Shown: in pieces, positions 16,876 through 26,764 of the stretch
Numbering within the stretch: position 1 is the first letter of the stretch
How the letters are laid out: the number at the start of each line of letters is the position of its first letter
NCBI GenBank assembly: GCA_937927945.1
Contig: CALEYW010000062.1
Coordinates: 58,399 to 122,398, forward strand
Reading direction: 5' to 3'
Length of the DNA stretch: 64,000 nucleotides
From: an uncultured candidate division WPS-2 bacterium
GTDB lineage: Bacteria > Vulcanimicrobiota > Vulcanimicrobiia > Vulcanimicrobiales > Vulcanimicrobiaceae
Notes under the pieces: model-generated
Databases searched by the model: none
What the model saw: the letters and a program-made list of their open reading frames with translations, nothing else
Told to the model about the DNA's origin: nothing
Made by a program: the position numbers and the translations under genes

Positions 16876-18339
16876 TCAGGCGTCTTGCAGCAGGCCCAGC
16901 TTTCGCGCTCGGGCGAGCGCATCGAGCCGGCCGCGGGCTTGCAGCTTCTCGATCGCGTTGCGAACGTGGGTCCGGACCGTATACGGACTGCGGCCGAGCG
17001 CCGCGGCGATCTGCGGCGCGTTGCGTCCCGCATCGATCTGCCGCAGAATCTCGACTTCCGTCGTCGTGAGCGGTCCCGTGCCGGGACGGAGCATGACGTG
17101 AGCGTACACCGATTCAATCAGCCTCGCGTATCCGCGTACTTTCGGCGAGAGCGAAGCAGCCGGCACGCCGCGCCCCGTGCCGACGAGTCCCGCGATGTCG
17201 GGATCGTTGCGCAGGAGTTCCGCATCGGCACGGCGGTCGGCACGCACCGCGTCCCCGACGAGCAGGCAGGTCGCACATGCGATCGCGCGCGCGAGACGCC
17301 GGTATCGCAGCTCGTACGCCGGAAGGCCGCTCGGCGGACGAGCCGACGCGCCGATCGCGCGGCGCGACAATGAGCGCGCTGCGTCGTAATCGGCAACAGC
17401 GACATTGCACAGCGCCGCCAGAGCTCGGCACAAAGCGCGTTCCCCGGGGCTGCGCGAGTCTTCGTCACCGAGCACGACGAACACGTTGCGCGCCGAAGCG
17501 AAGTCTGCGCCCGCCGCTTGGATCATCGCGTCGGCCACGCGGCTGGCGAAACGCTCGCGATATTGTTCCGGCAAGGGCTCCGCGCGCAGGATTTCCATCG
17601 CCGCCCGGGCTCCTGCGTCGTCCGCCAGTTCGGTGGATATTTCGTACTGCGCCACCAGGCCCAGCGCACGTACCGAGCGATCCCCCGCGGCGGCGGCCTC
17701 GACCGCGACTTCCCGCGCGCACCGCAGCGCAGCAACGAGGTCGCCGGTGAGGCCGTAGTGCGTCATGTACGCGACCAATTGTGCGCCGGCCGCAAAGCGG
17801 TGCGCTCCGTTCGCGCGGGCGAGCGCGACCGACGCATCGGCGTGCCGCAACGCCGCCTCGGATTCCTTTCTGTAGAACGCCGCCAGCGCCAGACGTTGAT
17901 ACACGCGCATGCGCAGCAGCGGGTCAGCCTCGTCATCGAGTCCCGCCTCGATCGAGGCCCCCAACTCGACGGACACCGCGAGCTCGCCTTGGACCGCCGC
18001 GACCACGCAGCGCAGGGCCGCGAACGCCATCGCGTCGCGGTCGACGCGGGGGTCGGCGAAGATTGTCTCGACTTCGTCGAACCGCTGAAGCGAGATCACG
18101 ATCGGGAGCCACAAGTCGGCGACGAAGCGGCCTTCATCGATCGAAGCGAGCTGCCATGCGCTGCGCATGATCCGATCTCCGCGAGCGACGTCGCCGTCGA
18201 ACTGTGCGAGAACGGCCTCGACCAAACGGGCGCCCGTCGACGCAGGAGCGAGGGTCACGCGCAGCTCCGCAAGTTCGCGCGCGTTCCCACGGACGCAATG
18301 CCGAAATACCGACTCTAGGGAGTCCCGCCTCCACGGCAT
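16876..18339 (-). CDS. LuxR-family transcriptional regulator with helical-repeat sensor region
   Basis: This is a 487-residue cytoplasmic regulator. The last 65 residues are a GerE/LuxR DNA-binding domain (LTTTEVEILRQIDAGRNAPQ, then ALGRSPYTVRTHVRNAIEKL). The preceding 400 residues are alpha-helical, alanine-rich and TPR-like, as in the large ATP-binding LuxR regulators, but I see no Walker A motif, so the ATPase module is absent. It is the kind of protein that integrates an intracellular signal, but no ligand can be named. It stands alone, upstream of the leader/HTH/HD-GYP unit on the same strand. Confidence 0.85.
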   Translation of the reverse strand: MPWRRDSLESVFRHCVRGNARELAELRVTLAPASTGARLVEAVLAQFDGDVARGDRIMRSAWQLASIDEGRFVADLWLPIVISLQRFDEVETIFADPRVDRDAMAFAALRCVVAAVQGELAVSVELGASIEAGLDDEADPLLRMRVYQRLALAAFYRKESEAALRHADASVALARANGAHRFAAGAQLVAYMTHYGLTGDLVAALRCAREVAVEAAAAGDRSVRALGLVAQYEISTELADDAGARAAMEILRAEPLPEQYRERFASRVADAMIQAAGADFASARNVFVVLGDEDSRSPGERALCRALAALCNVAVADYDAARSLSRRAIGASARPPSGLPAYELRYRRLARAIACATCLLVGDAVRADRRADAELLRNDPDIAGLVGTGRGVPAASLSPKVRGYARLIESVYAHVMLRPGTGPLTTTEVEILRQIDAGRNAPQIAAALGRSPYTVRTHVRNAIEKLQARGRLDALARARKLGLLQDA

Positions 18340-18563
18340 GCTCGTCGGGTACGCCTCCGCTCGACGCTAGACCTGCGCCCGACGCTTCTCTTCGGGCTAT
18401 TGCGGCGCTTCTACCTAAGTCTTATCTTGCCGCTGGAGGTCGACGGCGTACACTAGGGGACGAAGCGGTCGGCGGTCGGGTGTGGTGACTTGGCTGCTCA
18501 CGTTCGTGGTCCGGTCGAGCGTCGCACCGCCGATCGCTTCGTGTCGTCCACCGTGGGGATGCC

Positions 18564-18722
18564 TCAGGTCTCCGTGTGCGTGATGGTGACCGTCTCAGGG
18601 CGCTTTTGGGGCTCCACCGTCTCACGGACCGTCGTGCGCTTTTCGACGACCGTCGGCTCCTGAACGACCGCCGTGCGTTCGATCGTGGTCTCTTTGGTCT
18701 CGGTAACTTTGGCACTGTCCAT
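18564..18722 (-). CDS. Small Thr/Glu/Val-rich protein of unknown function
   Basis: This 52-residue frame begins at ATG 18722, 26 bases after the stop of the alpha-2-macroglobulin gene. It is strongly biased: KVTETKETTIERTAVVQEP, then TVVEKRTTVRETVEPQKRPE, ending TVTITHTET. The approximate repeat of (T/V)-V-x-(E/K)-x-T suggests an extended or coiled beta-like tail. It has no signal peptide and no cysteine. Codon use matches its neighbours. No family is recognised, and a role beside the lipoprotein upstream is only positional. Confidence 0.45.
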   Translation of the reverse strand: MDSAKVTETKETTIERTAVVQEPTVVEKRTTVRETVEPQKRPETVTITHTET

Positions 18723-18748
18723 GGCGGTGTGTTGCCCGCAAACGGTAA

Positions 18749-21700
18749 CTATTTCACCACCACTACGGTCGCCGCGCTCCGGCCGAACTCGTCGGGCCGG
18801 TCGACGACGTGCACCTCGGCCCCCGGCCACGCGAACGTACCGGGCGTCACGGTGCGCGCGAGATAGTGCAGCCGGTAGATGCCCGCGTCCAATTGGTCGG
18901 CGTACGCTTGAATTCGATCGGATCGAATCTGCTGGTCGCCGATCTGCCACGACGCCGAGGGGACGTGCAGCGCGCCGGACGTCGTCGCGAAGGTGGTGTC
19001 GACCCCCTCCAGTCCCGCCGGCAACGGATCGGTGATCAGTAGCCGCTCGACCGGATGATCGCTCACGATCTGCAGCTCGACGTCGTAGACGTGCGCGACC
19101 GCGAGCTCGAGCGGCGCCGCCGGCAGCGCGAGCCCGAGCGTCGCAAGGATCGTCGCCGTGTTTGCCGGACGCACGACGCGCGTGATCCGAAGGCCGTTCA
19201 GCCGGCCCGGCGCCGCTCCGGCGATGCGATACCGATAGGTCACCGCATAGTGGAGCGTCCCGGCACCGTCCTTGGCAAGCGTCACGTCATTGTGACCGGC
19301 TGGCAGGTCGCGCATCGGAACCGTCTTCGTGCGGAGCGCGGCGCGCGGGCCGGAAAACTGCTGGGCGAGGATCTGATGTCCCGCGACCGACGCGGTCGCG
19401 GTGAAGTTCGCCGCATGCTCGCGCCCGGCGAAGTCGACGAGCGCATCGAGTGCCGCCGCGTTCTCGCACGCGCACCCGAACGAGCCGTTGCGCCGCATGT
19501 CGAGCAGACCGCGCGTAACGCGGTCGATCGTTTCGCCGTCGGCGTTGAGCGCGAGTTCCAGCCGCAACGCTTGCGCCTGCGCCGCGACGCGGCCGTCGTA
19601 CCAGCGGTACCTGCCCGGCAGGTTCACCGCCGCGCCACGCGCCGTCGTGTAGAGCCGGTCTTCGACCGTCTTGGCCAGCGACGCGGCGCGCGAGGAGTAT
19701 CCCCGCGCGAGGGTTAGCAGCCGCGCGAGCCGGGCGCGATCGGCGAACGCGAGGCCGTCGCGCTGCGCGTCGACGTCGGCCAAGAAGCTGGTAGTGTGGT
19801 CGCCGGCCGCGGCGAGCGCGTCGAGCGCGGCCAAGCGCAGCTGCGCCTTGCACAGCTCGCTGGTGCACCAGCGCGCGTGGCCCGTCGGGTCGGCGAGTAC
19901 GGCCAAAGCGTAGGAACGCGCGCCGGCGAGCAACGCAGGATCGCCCGCGATCTTCGCGTCGCGAGCGCGCGCGAGTGCCGCCAGCGCCGGGAGCGAGTCC
20001 CACGGATCGGAACCGTTGGCTTGCCAATACGCCGCGAACCCGCCGTCGCTGCGGCGCAGCGAACGCAGCGTCGCGATCTCTTGCGCAGCCCGTGCGCGAG
20101 CGGCGCTCGCATCGTCACCGCTGCGCGCGGCGAGGATCGCGACGTCGCTCGAGACCGCCAAGCGGCTCGCCGCGGAGATCGTCAGCCGCTCGTCGCCGAG
20201 CAGCGCCGCCTGCGCCGCCACGGTGATCTCCGGAAGGAGCGAGGAGGCCAGCGCGACGTCGATTCCGCCGCTGTCGCGCGGCGTGTCCGCCGCGACGTCG
20301 AGACCGACCGTTGCCCGCCCGCCGGTCGTCCCCGTCTGCGCGACCGCCTCGGAGACGTCGGTGTCGCGAACGGGGAGCGGGATCGCGAACGCGTCGCCCG
20401 CATGCGCGCCGCGCACCGTGATCGTCGCGGTCGCATCGCCGGTAGCGGTCGCGACGATGGGGAAGCGGTACGCTCTGGTGATGCGCTCCAGCGGCGCATC
20501 GAGCATCGTCGTCGCTGCCGGCTTGTCGTCGACGAGGAACGCCAGGGGTCCGTTCAGCGTCGCCGCGACGTGCAGGGTACCTTGCGAACCGGTACCGTTG
20601 GTCACCGCGACACCGCCGTCGAAACGATCGCCGGGCCGCGCGAACTGCGGCAGCACCGGGTTCGCGACGAGGGATTTCGTCGTGTGGAACGTCGCCTCGC
20701 CGTTGCCGAAGCGTCCGTCGGCCGTCGCCGAAACGACCATCACCCGCCATGTCGTTAGATCGTCGGGAAGCGTGAACGTCGCGCTCGCGTCGCCGTTCGC
20801 GTCGGTGCGGACCGCGCCGGCGAAATACGCCAGCGCTTGGAACCTGCGGCGCACGCGCGGATCGGCTTCCTCGCCGGAGAGGCCGCCGCCGAACCCCCAA
20901 CCCTTCTCCAGCGGCCGGGACTGCGTCGCAAGGACGAGCGTGGAGCGATTGTCGGCATAGCGCGTCGAGATCGGCTGCTCCGCGTAGACGAGTTTGACCA
21001 GGTCGGGCGGACGATAGTCCGTCAGCTGCAGCACGGCGTCGTTCACGACCATCAGCGCGGCTTGGCCTTGCACCGGATGGTGCGCGCCGTCGGCGAGGTG
21101 AAAGCGCACGGTCTGTTTCGCACCCGGTTCGAGCACGCCGGCGTCGGCCTTGACCGTCGCGACCACGTATTTGGCATCGACCGCGACCGCAAAAGCCGCG
21201 AAGCCGACCCGGGCGAGCGCGTTGCCGTTGTCGGCCGGATTCGTCGCCGGCGGCGCACCGCGCCGCACCAAGAACGCTTCGACCGCCGCGTTCGGCAGCA
21301 TCTCCGGCGTCACGGTGAAGCGCACCGTCGGCGCCGCGCTCGACGTGATCTGCGTCGTCTCGAACAGCACGCCGTGCCGCACCACGGCGAAGTGGAGTTC
21401 GGCGTTCGGGAACGGCGACTGCACGAGCGCCGTCGCCGTGTCGCCGGGCTTGTACGACGTGCGGTCCAGCTTCACGGTGAGCTGGCTCGGGTCGCGAACG
21501 AACCACGCCGTCTCTCCCGCTCCGCCGACGTACGCTTCCACGTCGGTCTCGGCCGCGTCGTCTTTCGCGCCCGCGACGTTCGCGCGAATCCGGTACGAGC
21601 CGGGCTTCGGCGGCGTCAGCTTGACGGTCGCCGGCGCGCCGGCGGTCATGACGTCGCCGCTCGCGACCGTTTCGTACGACACCGAATCGACGGCCGCTTC

Positions 21701-24397
21701 CGCACCTTCCATGATCTGCGTGGCGCTCGCGTATTTCGCGAGCTGCAATTCGACGTGGACGGCGGTCCCGGCGTGCGGCGCGCCCCGCGAATCGGTCGCG
21801 ATCACCGCGACGGCGAGCGGCGACCCCGCCGTCCCGACGTCGTCGGCCCGCAGGCCGATCAGCGTTTCCGCGGGCAGTGCGGTGAACGTCTTGAGGTCCG
21901 AGACCGCTACGTTGGACGCGTCGGTCGTCTCCGCATCGACCTCGTACGTCATCGGATACGGAAGATCGGCGGCGACGGGGACGCTCACCGCGCTCTTGCC
22001 GGCGTCGTCGACGGTCGCGGTCGTCTGCAGCACGTCGGTCGCGGCGTCGGGCTGCTGGTCCGGCCAGAACCACTGCCGCCCGAAGCGATACGCGTCGCGT
22101 CCCTTCGGCGTGAAGTCGGCCGGGCGCCGCGTCACCGTGAAGGCGGTCGATGCGCCGGAGAGCGGCGCGCCGAACAGGTACGCGTTCTTCGCCGTACCGG
22201 CAACCGTGCTGCCGCGTTGCACGACGTCGCGGTCGAGGCTGAGGTCGACCTTGAAGTTCGGCGGCTTGAACTGCGCGACGCGGAAATCACCGCTGAGCTT
22301 CTCGCCGTTGCCGGCTTGCGCGTGCACGGTGTACCAGCCGAGCGGCGCGCTCTTCGGCAGCGGCACCGCAAACGACGTCATGCCGAACGCGTCGAGCGAG
22401 CGCCGGCCGAGATCGCGTTTCGATCCGTCGGGAAGATCGAGACCCAGCGCGTACGACGGCGACCGTCCACGCCGCAGCGCGCCGTCGACCAGGAACCAGC
22501 CGACGGCGGTCATCTGCGCGGCCTCGCCGGGCTGGTACAGCTGGCGGTCCGAGAAGATCGTGCCGCGCGCGATCGGCGTCGCCGAGGACCAGCCGTTCCA
22601 GAAATCGCCGGAGTACGCGCCGCTGTAGGAATCGCTGCGCACGTACGTCCAGTCGCCGCCGCGCCGCACGATCGTCACGAACGACGGCGCTTCGTCCTCA
22701 CCGTTGTCGCGCGCGGCGCACGACGCGAACGACGCACCTCCGAAGCGCGCGGTGCCCGCGGCATCGGTCGTCGCGCTCGCGCACGCGAGCGGCGTCGACT
22801 TCGTCTTGAGATCCGCTTGCGAGGGATAGACGTCGACCTGCGCGCCGGCCGCCGGCATTCCGTCGGCGATGCGATGGACGCGCACGAATCCGCCGTCGGG
22901 GAAGAACTGGGCGAACACGCCGAGGTCGGTCAACTGCACGACGCCCGCCGCGACGAAGTTCCGGTCGGCGCCGAAGGTCGCCGAGACGCCATATGCGAGC
23001 ACGCCGGCGGGCGACCCCAGCTTCGCGCGCAGCGGGACTTCGATCGTGCGCTCGACGTTGCGCGGGCCGCCGGCGTCGAAGCGCGGCCAACTCCCCGGCG
23101 CGGGAAGCACGTCGCCGACGTCCGGCGTGCCCGACGGATCGGGATGCAGCACGACGTCGGCCGGCTTGAGCGGATCGAAGATCGCGGCGACGTCGGAGGG
23201 CGCGTTGACGGCGACGACGTTGAGGCGCACGTCTTTCGTCGCCGGAAACACGCTCGGGCCGCTCGGCGCCCAGACGTCGGCGAGCAGATCGCCGGTGCGG
23301 AACGTGACGTGCTCCGCTTCGCCGAGCGTTTGTCCGAACGTGTCGCGCAGATCCGCGCCGGCGTCGACGGCGTAGTCGGTGTTGGGCGAGAGCAGCGCGC
23401 TGTTGATCGCGACGCCGGCGTCGATCGCGGCGAACGGAGTCGACGCCTTCGGCGGCGCCGGCGTGAGGTGCAGCGCGCCGAGCGTTTTGCCGTCGATCGG
23501 GTTGGTGAAGAGCAGCTGCGCGTCGCCTTGGGTGAACCGGCCCGGCGTCGACCAGCCGACCTTCGCAAAGCGCAACGCCTCGAACGTCTTGAGGTGACCG
23601 ACGAACGTCTTCGTGCTCGCGAGGTTTCCGTCGCGCGGCAGAATGCCGGGCTCGAACACGATGTCGTAGTGCGTCCCTTTGGCAAGCGGCGCGGAGGGGA
23701 CGAGGACGTAGTGCCAGGAGCGATCCGTCGGGTCGAACGCCTCGTCGGGCGCTGCTGTCGGAGCCGCCGACGGCGACACGCTCGGCTTCGCCGTGTCGGG
23801 TGGGACGACGAGCCGCACGGCGCCTTTCGTGTCGCCGCCCGGGCGCGCGAAGGCGTGCGCTTCGAGCGAAGCACGGTCGAGCGCGACGTTCGAGGTGAAG
23901 CGAATCGGCGGCGACAGCCCGCTGGGAGTCTCGTTGTCGGCCGGCAGGCTCCCGAGGGCGATTCCACCGGTCTGGAACGTCCAGGCGAGGTCGTCGTCGA
24001 GCGCGCGCCCGTGAATCCCGCGGAGGCCCTTCGCGATCTGCACGCGCACGCGGGTCGCGCCCGGCCAGGCACGATCCGCTTCGAAGCCGATCATGCGCGG
24101 CGTCAAGAACCGGAACCGGCCCGGCAGCGCGGGCTGCAGCGAGAAATGGCTCAAGATCGCCGCCTCGTCCGGCGATTCCAGGCGCTCGAGCGGGATCAGA
24201 TCCTCGCTGAAAAGGATGCGGATCTGGGCCAGCGATGCGACCTTGCCGGTCGGGGAGAGCGAGGCGATCAGCGGCGGCGGTGAAGGCGCGGGGAGCGGCG
24301 CGACGGTGGCGAGCGGCTGCGGTCCGGGAGCACGAGAAACGCAGCCCGTCGCGAAGAGCGCGAGGAGCGTTGCGGCGAAAGCGAGCGTTCGACGCAT
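18749..24397 (-). CDS. Alpha-2-macroglobulin-family lipoprotein
   Basis: This is a very large periplasmic lipoprotein of 1882 residues. The signal peptide ends in the lipobox LFATGC (Cys19), followed by a proline-rich linker. Macroglobulin beta domains and the A2M core (RTDANGDASATFTLPDDLTT with WRVMVVSATADGRFGNGEA) are evident. A helical thioester-domain fold follows (around residue 1400 onward), and the protein closes with RPDEFGRSA near the end. The thioester CxEQ motif of the trapping class is absent; the equivalent position reads DERLTISAAS. So it belongs to the non-thioester group, like E. coli YfaS. Bacterial A2Ms are thought to trap invading proteases and work with PbpC, whose gene diverges from this start. 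Confidence 0.93.
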   Translation of the reverse strand: MRRTLAFAATLLALFATGCVSRAPGPQPLATVAPLPAPSPPPLIASLSPTGKVASLAQIRILFSEDLIPLERLESPDEAAILSHFSLQPALPGRFRFLTPRMIGFEADRAWPGATRVRVQIAKGLRGIHGRALDDDLAWTFQTGGIALGSLPADNETPSGLSPPIRFTSNVALDRASLEAHAFARPGGDTKGAVRLVVPPDTAKPSVSPSAAPTAAPDEAFDPTDRSWHYVLVPSAPLAKGTHYDIVFEPGILPRDGNLASTKTFVGHLKTFEALRFAKVGWSTPGRFTQGDAQLLFTNPIDGKTLGALHLTPAPPKASTPFAAIDAGVAINSALLSPNTDYAVDAGADLRDTFGQTLGEAEHVTFRTGDLLADVWAPSGPSVFPATKDVRLNVVAVNAPSDVAAIFDPLKPADVVLHPDPSGTPDVGDVLPAPGSWPRFDAGGPRNVERTIEVPLRAKLGSPAGVLAYGVSATFGADRNFVAAGVVQLTDLGVFAQFFPDGGFVRVHRIADGMPAAGAQVDVYPSQADLKTKSTPLACASATTDAAGTARFGGASFASCAARDNGEDEAPSFVTIVRRGGDWTYVRSDSYSGAYSGDFWNGWSSATPIARGTIFSDRQLYQPGEAAQMTAVGWFLVDGALRRGRSPSYALGLDLPDGSKRDLGRRSLDAFGMTSFAVPLPKSAPLGWYTVHAQAGNGEKLSGDFRVAQFKPPNFKVDLSLDRDVVQRGSTVAGTAKNAYLFGAPLSGASTAFTVTRRPADFTPKGRDAYRFGRQWFWPDQQPDAATDVLQTTATVDDAGKSAVSVPVAADLPYPMTYEVDAETTDASNVAVSDLKTFTALPAETLIGLRADDVGTAGSPLAVAVIATDSRGAPHAGTAVHVELQLAKYASATQIMEGAEAAVDSVSYETVASGDVMTAGAPATVKLTPPKPGSYRIRANVAGAKDDAAETDVEAYVGGAGETAWFVRDPSQLTVKLDRTSYKPGDTATALVQSPFPNAELHFAVVRHGVLFETTQITSSAAPTVRFTVTPEMLPNAAVEAFLVRRGAPPATNPADNGNALARVGFAAFAVAVDAKYVVATVKADAGVLEPGAKQTVRFHLADGAHHPVQGQAALMVVNDAVLQLTDYRPPDLVKLVYAEQPISTRYADNRSTLVLATQSRPLEKGWGFGGGLSGEEADPRVRRRFQALAYFAGAVRTDANGDASATFTLPDDLTTWRVMVVSATADGRFGNGEATFHTTKSLVANPVLPQFARPGDRFDGGVAVTNGTGSQGTLHVAATLNGPLAFLVDDKPAATTMLDAPLERITRAYRFPIVATATGDATATITVRGAHAGDAFAIPLPVRDTDVSEAVAQTGTTGGRATVGLDVAADTPRDSGGIDVALASSLLPEITVAAQAALLGDERLTISAASRLAVSSDVAILAARSGDDASAARARAAQEIATLRSLRRSDGGFAAYWQANGSDPWDSLPALAALARARDAKIAGDPALLAGARSYALAVLADPTGHARWCTSELCKAQLRLAALDALAAAGDHTTSFLADVDAQRDGLAFADRARLARLLTLARGYSSRAASLAKTVEDRLYTTARGAAVNLPGRYRWYDGRVAAQAQALRLELALNADGETIDRVTRGLLDMRRNGSFGCACENAAALDALVDFAGREHAANFTATASVAGHQILAQQFSGPRAALRTKTVPMRDLPAGHNDVTLAKDGAGTLHYAVTYRYRIAGAAPGRLNGLRITRVVRPANTATILATLGLALPAAPLELAVAHVYDVELQIVSDHPVERLLITDPLPAGLEGVDTTFATTSGALHVPSASWQIGDQQIRSDRIQAYADQLDAGIYRLHYLARTVTPGTFAWPGAEVHVVDRPDEFGRSAATVVVVK

Positions 24398-26642
24398 GAA
24401 CACGCCGCGACGACGTTCGTGCGAACGGAGGTGCCCCCTGTCGAGAGTCGCCTGGGCGTTCGCAACCGTCGTCACGCTGGCGGCGGCGACGCTGTGCGCG
24501 CCGATCGGCCCGCCCGCGTTCGCGGGCGGCGCGAACGCGCTGACGTTCGAGGATCGGGCCGGTCTGCCGCTTGGGACCGTGCTGGCACGCGATACGGAGC
24601 GTGCCGTACGGGTACCGCTCGACCGCGTCTCGCCGCGGTTCACGCAAGCGATCCTGGCAACCGAAGACGCGCGCTTCGCGCACCACGACGGCGTCGACGG
24701 CGTTGCGCTCACGCGCGCGCTCTGGCAGATCGTGACGACGCATCACGTCGTCACCGGCGGTTCGACGATCACGATGCAGCTTGCCCGGCTGCGCTTCGGG
24801 TTGCGGCGCGATCCGCTCGGGAAACTCGCGGCGATCGTTCTGGCGCGCCGCATCGAAGCGGGGACGTCGAAAGCGCAGATTCTCGAGGCGTACGTGAACC
24901 GCATTCCGATGGGCGGCGACCTCGTCGGGGTCGAAGCGGCCGCACGCAGCTATCTCGGCGTACCCGCCGCGGATCTGGATCTCGCGCAGGCGGCGCTGCT
25001 GGCGGCGCTGCCCAACGATCCGGTCGAACTCGACCCCTACGAACACCGCGCGGCGCTGGAGAGCCGCCGCCGCGCTGTGCTCGCGCGCATGGTCGCCGCG
25101 GGGACGACGAGCGCCGCGGATGCCGCGCGCGCAGCGCTCGAGCAGGTGCGGCTCGTCCCGCGCAGCGAGGGGATCGTCGCGGCACCGCACCTGCTGTTCC
25201 GGCTCGCCGGCAGCGCCCCATCCGATACCGCCCGCCTGCGCACGACGATCGACCGCGACCTTCAGCTCTTCGTGGAAAACGAGACCGCGCGCGTCGTCGG
25301 CGCGCTGAGCGATCGCGGCGTGCGCGACGGCGCGGCGATCGTGATCGACAATCGTGACGGGGCGATCCTCGCGTACGCCGGATCCGCCGACTACTTCGCC
25401 CGCGCGGGTGCCGGAAAGAACGACGGGGTCGTCGCGCTGCGCCAGCCGGGATCCACGCTCAAACCGTTTTTGTACGAGCTCGCGTTCGAGCGGCGCGTGG
25501 TTCGACCGACGACGATCCTCGCCGACGTGCCGACGACGTACGCGATCCCCGGAATGCACGCGTACGCGCCGAGCGACTACAGCGATCGCTTCGCGGGTCC
25601 GGTGCGCGCGCGCATCGCGCTCGCCGACTCCTTGAACGTGCCGGCCGTGCGCGTGCTGAGCGACGTCGGCGTGAGCTCGTTTTTGCAGCGGCTGCGTGCG
25701 CTCGGTTTCAACCATCTGCGGCAGGACGCGGATCACTACGGTCTCGGGCTCGCGTTGGGCGACGGCGAGGTCACGCTGGAGGAGCTGGCCGGAGCGTACG
25801 CGACCATCGCGAGAGGCGGGGTCCCGGTGCGCGTGCATGCCGTCGCGGATACGCCCCCGGCGCCGCCGGGCGCGCCGATCGGAAGCAGCATCGAATGGTC
25901 GCTGGTGACCGACATGCTGGCCGATCCCCACGCGCGCGCCCGCGCCTTCGGCGTCGCGTCGCTGCTGAAGACGCCGTTCATGAGCGCCGTGAAGACCGGC
26001 ACGTCGTCGAACTTTCGCGACACGTGGACGGCCGGATTCACCGCCGACTACACCGTCGCGACGTGGGTCGGCAACTTCGACGGCACGCCGATGCGCCGCG
26101 TGAGCGGCGTGACCGGTGCGGCCCCCCTGTGGAACCACATCATCCGGCACCTCGCCGAACGTACGGCACCGCGCGGCTTTGCGCCGCCGCACGGTTCGGT
26201 GCGCCGTCCGATGTGCGCGACGACTGGCGTGCGTCCGACCCGCGACTGCACGTCGGTCGTGAGCGAGTGGCTCGATGCGGCCGACCTCGCCGCGTGGAAC
26301 CGTCCCCCGCGCCCGCTCGACCGGCGCTACGACGCATGGCTCGCGGCGCAGCCCGCCGCGCAAGATGAGGCGGTGCGCATCGTCGCGCCGCACGACGGCG
26401 ACGTGTTCGAAACCGGGCCCGGCGCGCGCATCGCCGTCATCGCACGCGGAGCGCGTCACCCCGAGTGGGCGCTCAACGGCGCGCGCATCGCCGCGCGCGA
26501 CGCGCGCTGGACCTTTGCCTTGGCACGCGGTCGCTGGACACTCCGAGCGAGCGACGGGGCGCACGCCGACACGATCACCTTCACCGTCGAGGATCCGCCG
26601 CCGCCGCGAGCGCGCCGCGCCGGCTTTACCATCCGCAGCTAG
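24396..26642 (+). CDS. pbpC: Penicillin-binding protein 1C (peptidoglycan glycosyltransferase/transpeptidase)
   Basis: This 748-residue bifunctional murein synthase is anchored by an N-terminal membrane helix (FATVVTLAAATLCAPIG). The glycosyltransferase region has ATEDARFAHHDG near residue 88 and GGSTITMQLARL. The transpeptidase has the SxxK serine in PGSTLKP near 352, the SLN motif near 410 and KTGTSSN near 532. The C-terminal beta domain is the BiPBP_C module of the PbpC class. The start is ambiguous. ATG 24396 overlaps the A2M ATG on the other strand as CATG, while CTG 24438 sits six bases after a strong GGAGG. The pairing with A2M matches the yfhM-pbpC locus of E. coli. Confidence 0.94.
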   Translation: MNTPRRRSCERRCPLSRVAWAFATVVTLAAATLCAPIGPPAFAGGANALTFEDRAGLPLGTVLARDTERAVRVPLDRVSPRFTQAILATEDARFAHHDGVDGVALTRALWQIVTTHHVVTGGSTITMQLARLRFGLRRDPLGKLAAIVLARRIEAGTSKAQILEAYVNRIPMGGDLVGVEAAARSYLGVPAADLDLAQAALLAALPNDPVELDPYEHRAALESRRRAVLARMVAAGTTSAADAARAALEQVRLVPRSEGIVAAPHLLFRLAGSAPSDTARLRTTIDRDLQLFVENETARVVGALSDRGVRDGAAIVIDNRDGAILAYAGSADYFARAGAGKNDGVVALRQPGSTLKPFLYELAFERRVVRPTTILADVPTTYAIPGMHAYAPSDYSDRFAGPVRARIALADSLNVPAVRVLSDVGVSSFLQRLRALGFNHLRQDADHYGLGLALGDGEVTLEELAGAYATIARGGVPVRVHAVADTPPAPPGAPIGSSIEWSLVTDMLADPHARARAFGVASLLKTPFMSAVKTGTSSNFRDTWTAGFTADYTVATWVGNFDGTPMRRVSGVTGAAPLWNHIIRHLAERTAPRGFAPPHGSVRRPMCATTGVRPTRDCTSVVSEWLDAADLAAWNRPPRPLDRRYDAWLAAQPAAQDEAVRIVAPHDGDVFETGPGARIAVIARGARHPEWALNGARIAARDARWTFALARGRWTLRASDGAHADTITFTVEDPPPPRARRAGFTIRS

Positions 26643-26764
26643 CAAGCTCGCTGTGCGGGTTGGCGCGAGCCGCAGACGTGACGCAGGTCCCAATCGTCGG
26701 CGCAGGCCGAGACTTTGACCCTGCGCGTCCCTCCCCGTGCTGCTTTCATGGTAAGAAGTACGCC

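Noticed and set aside
20837..24283. A 1148-codon plus-strand frame opposite the alpha-2-macroglobulin gene
   Set aside because: It is an Arg/Gly/Val-rich shadow of the real frame with no family motifs.
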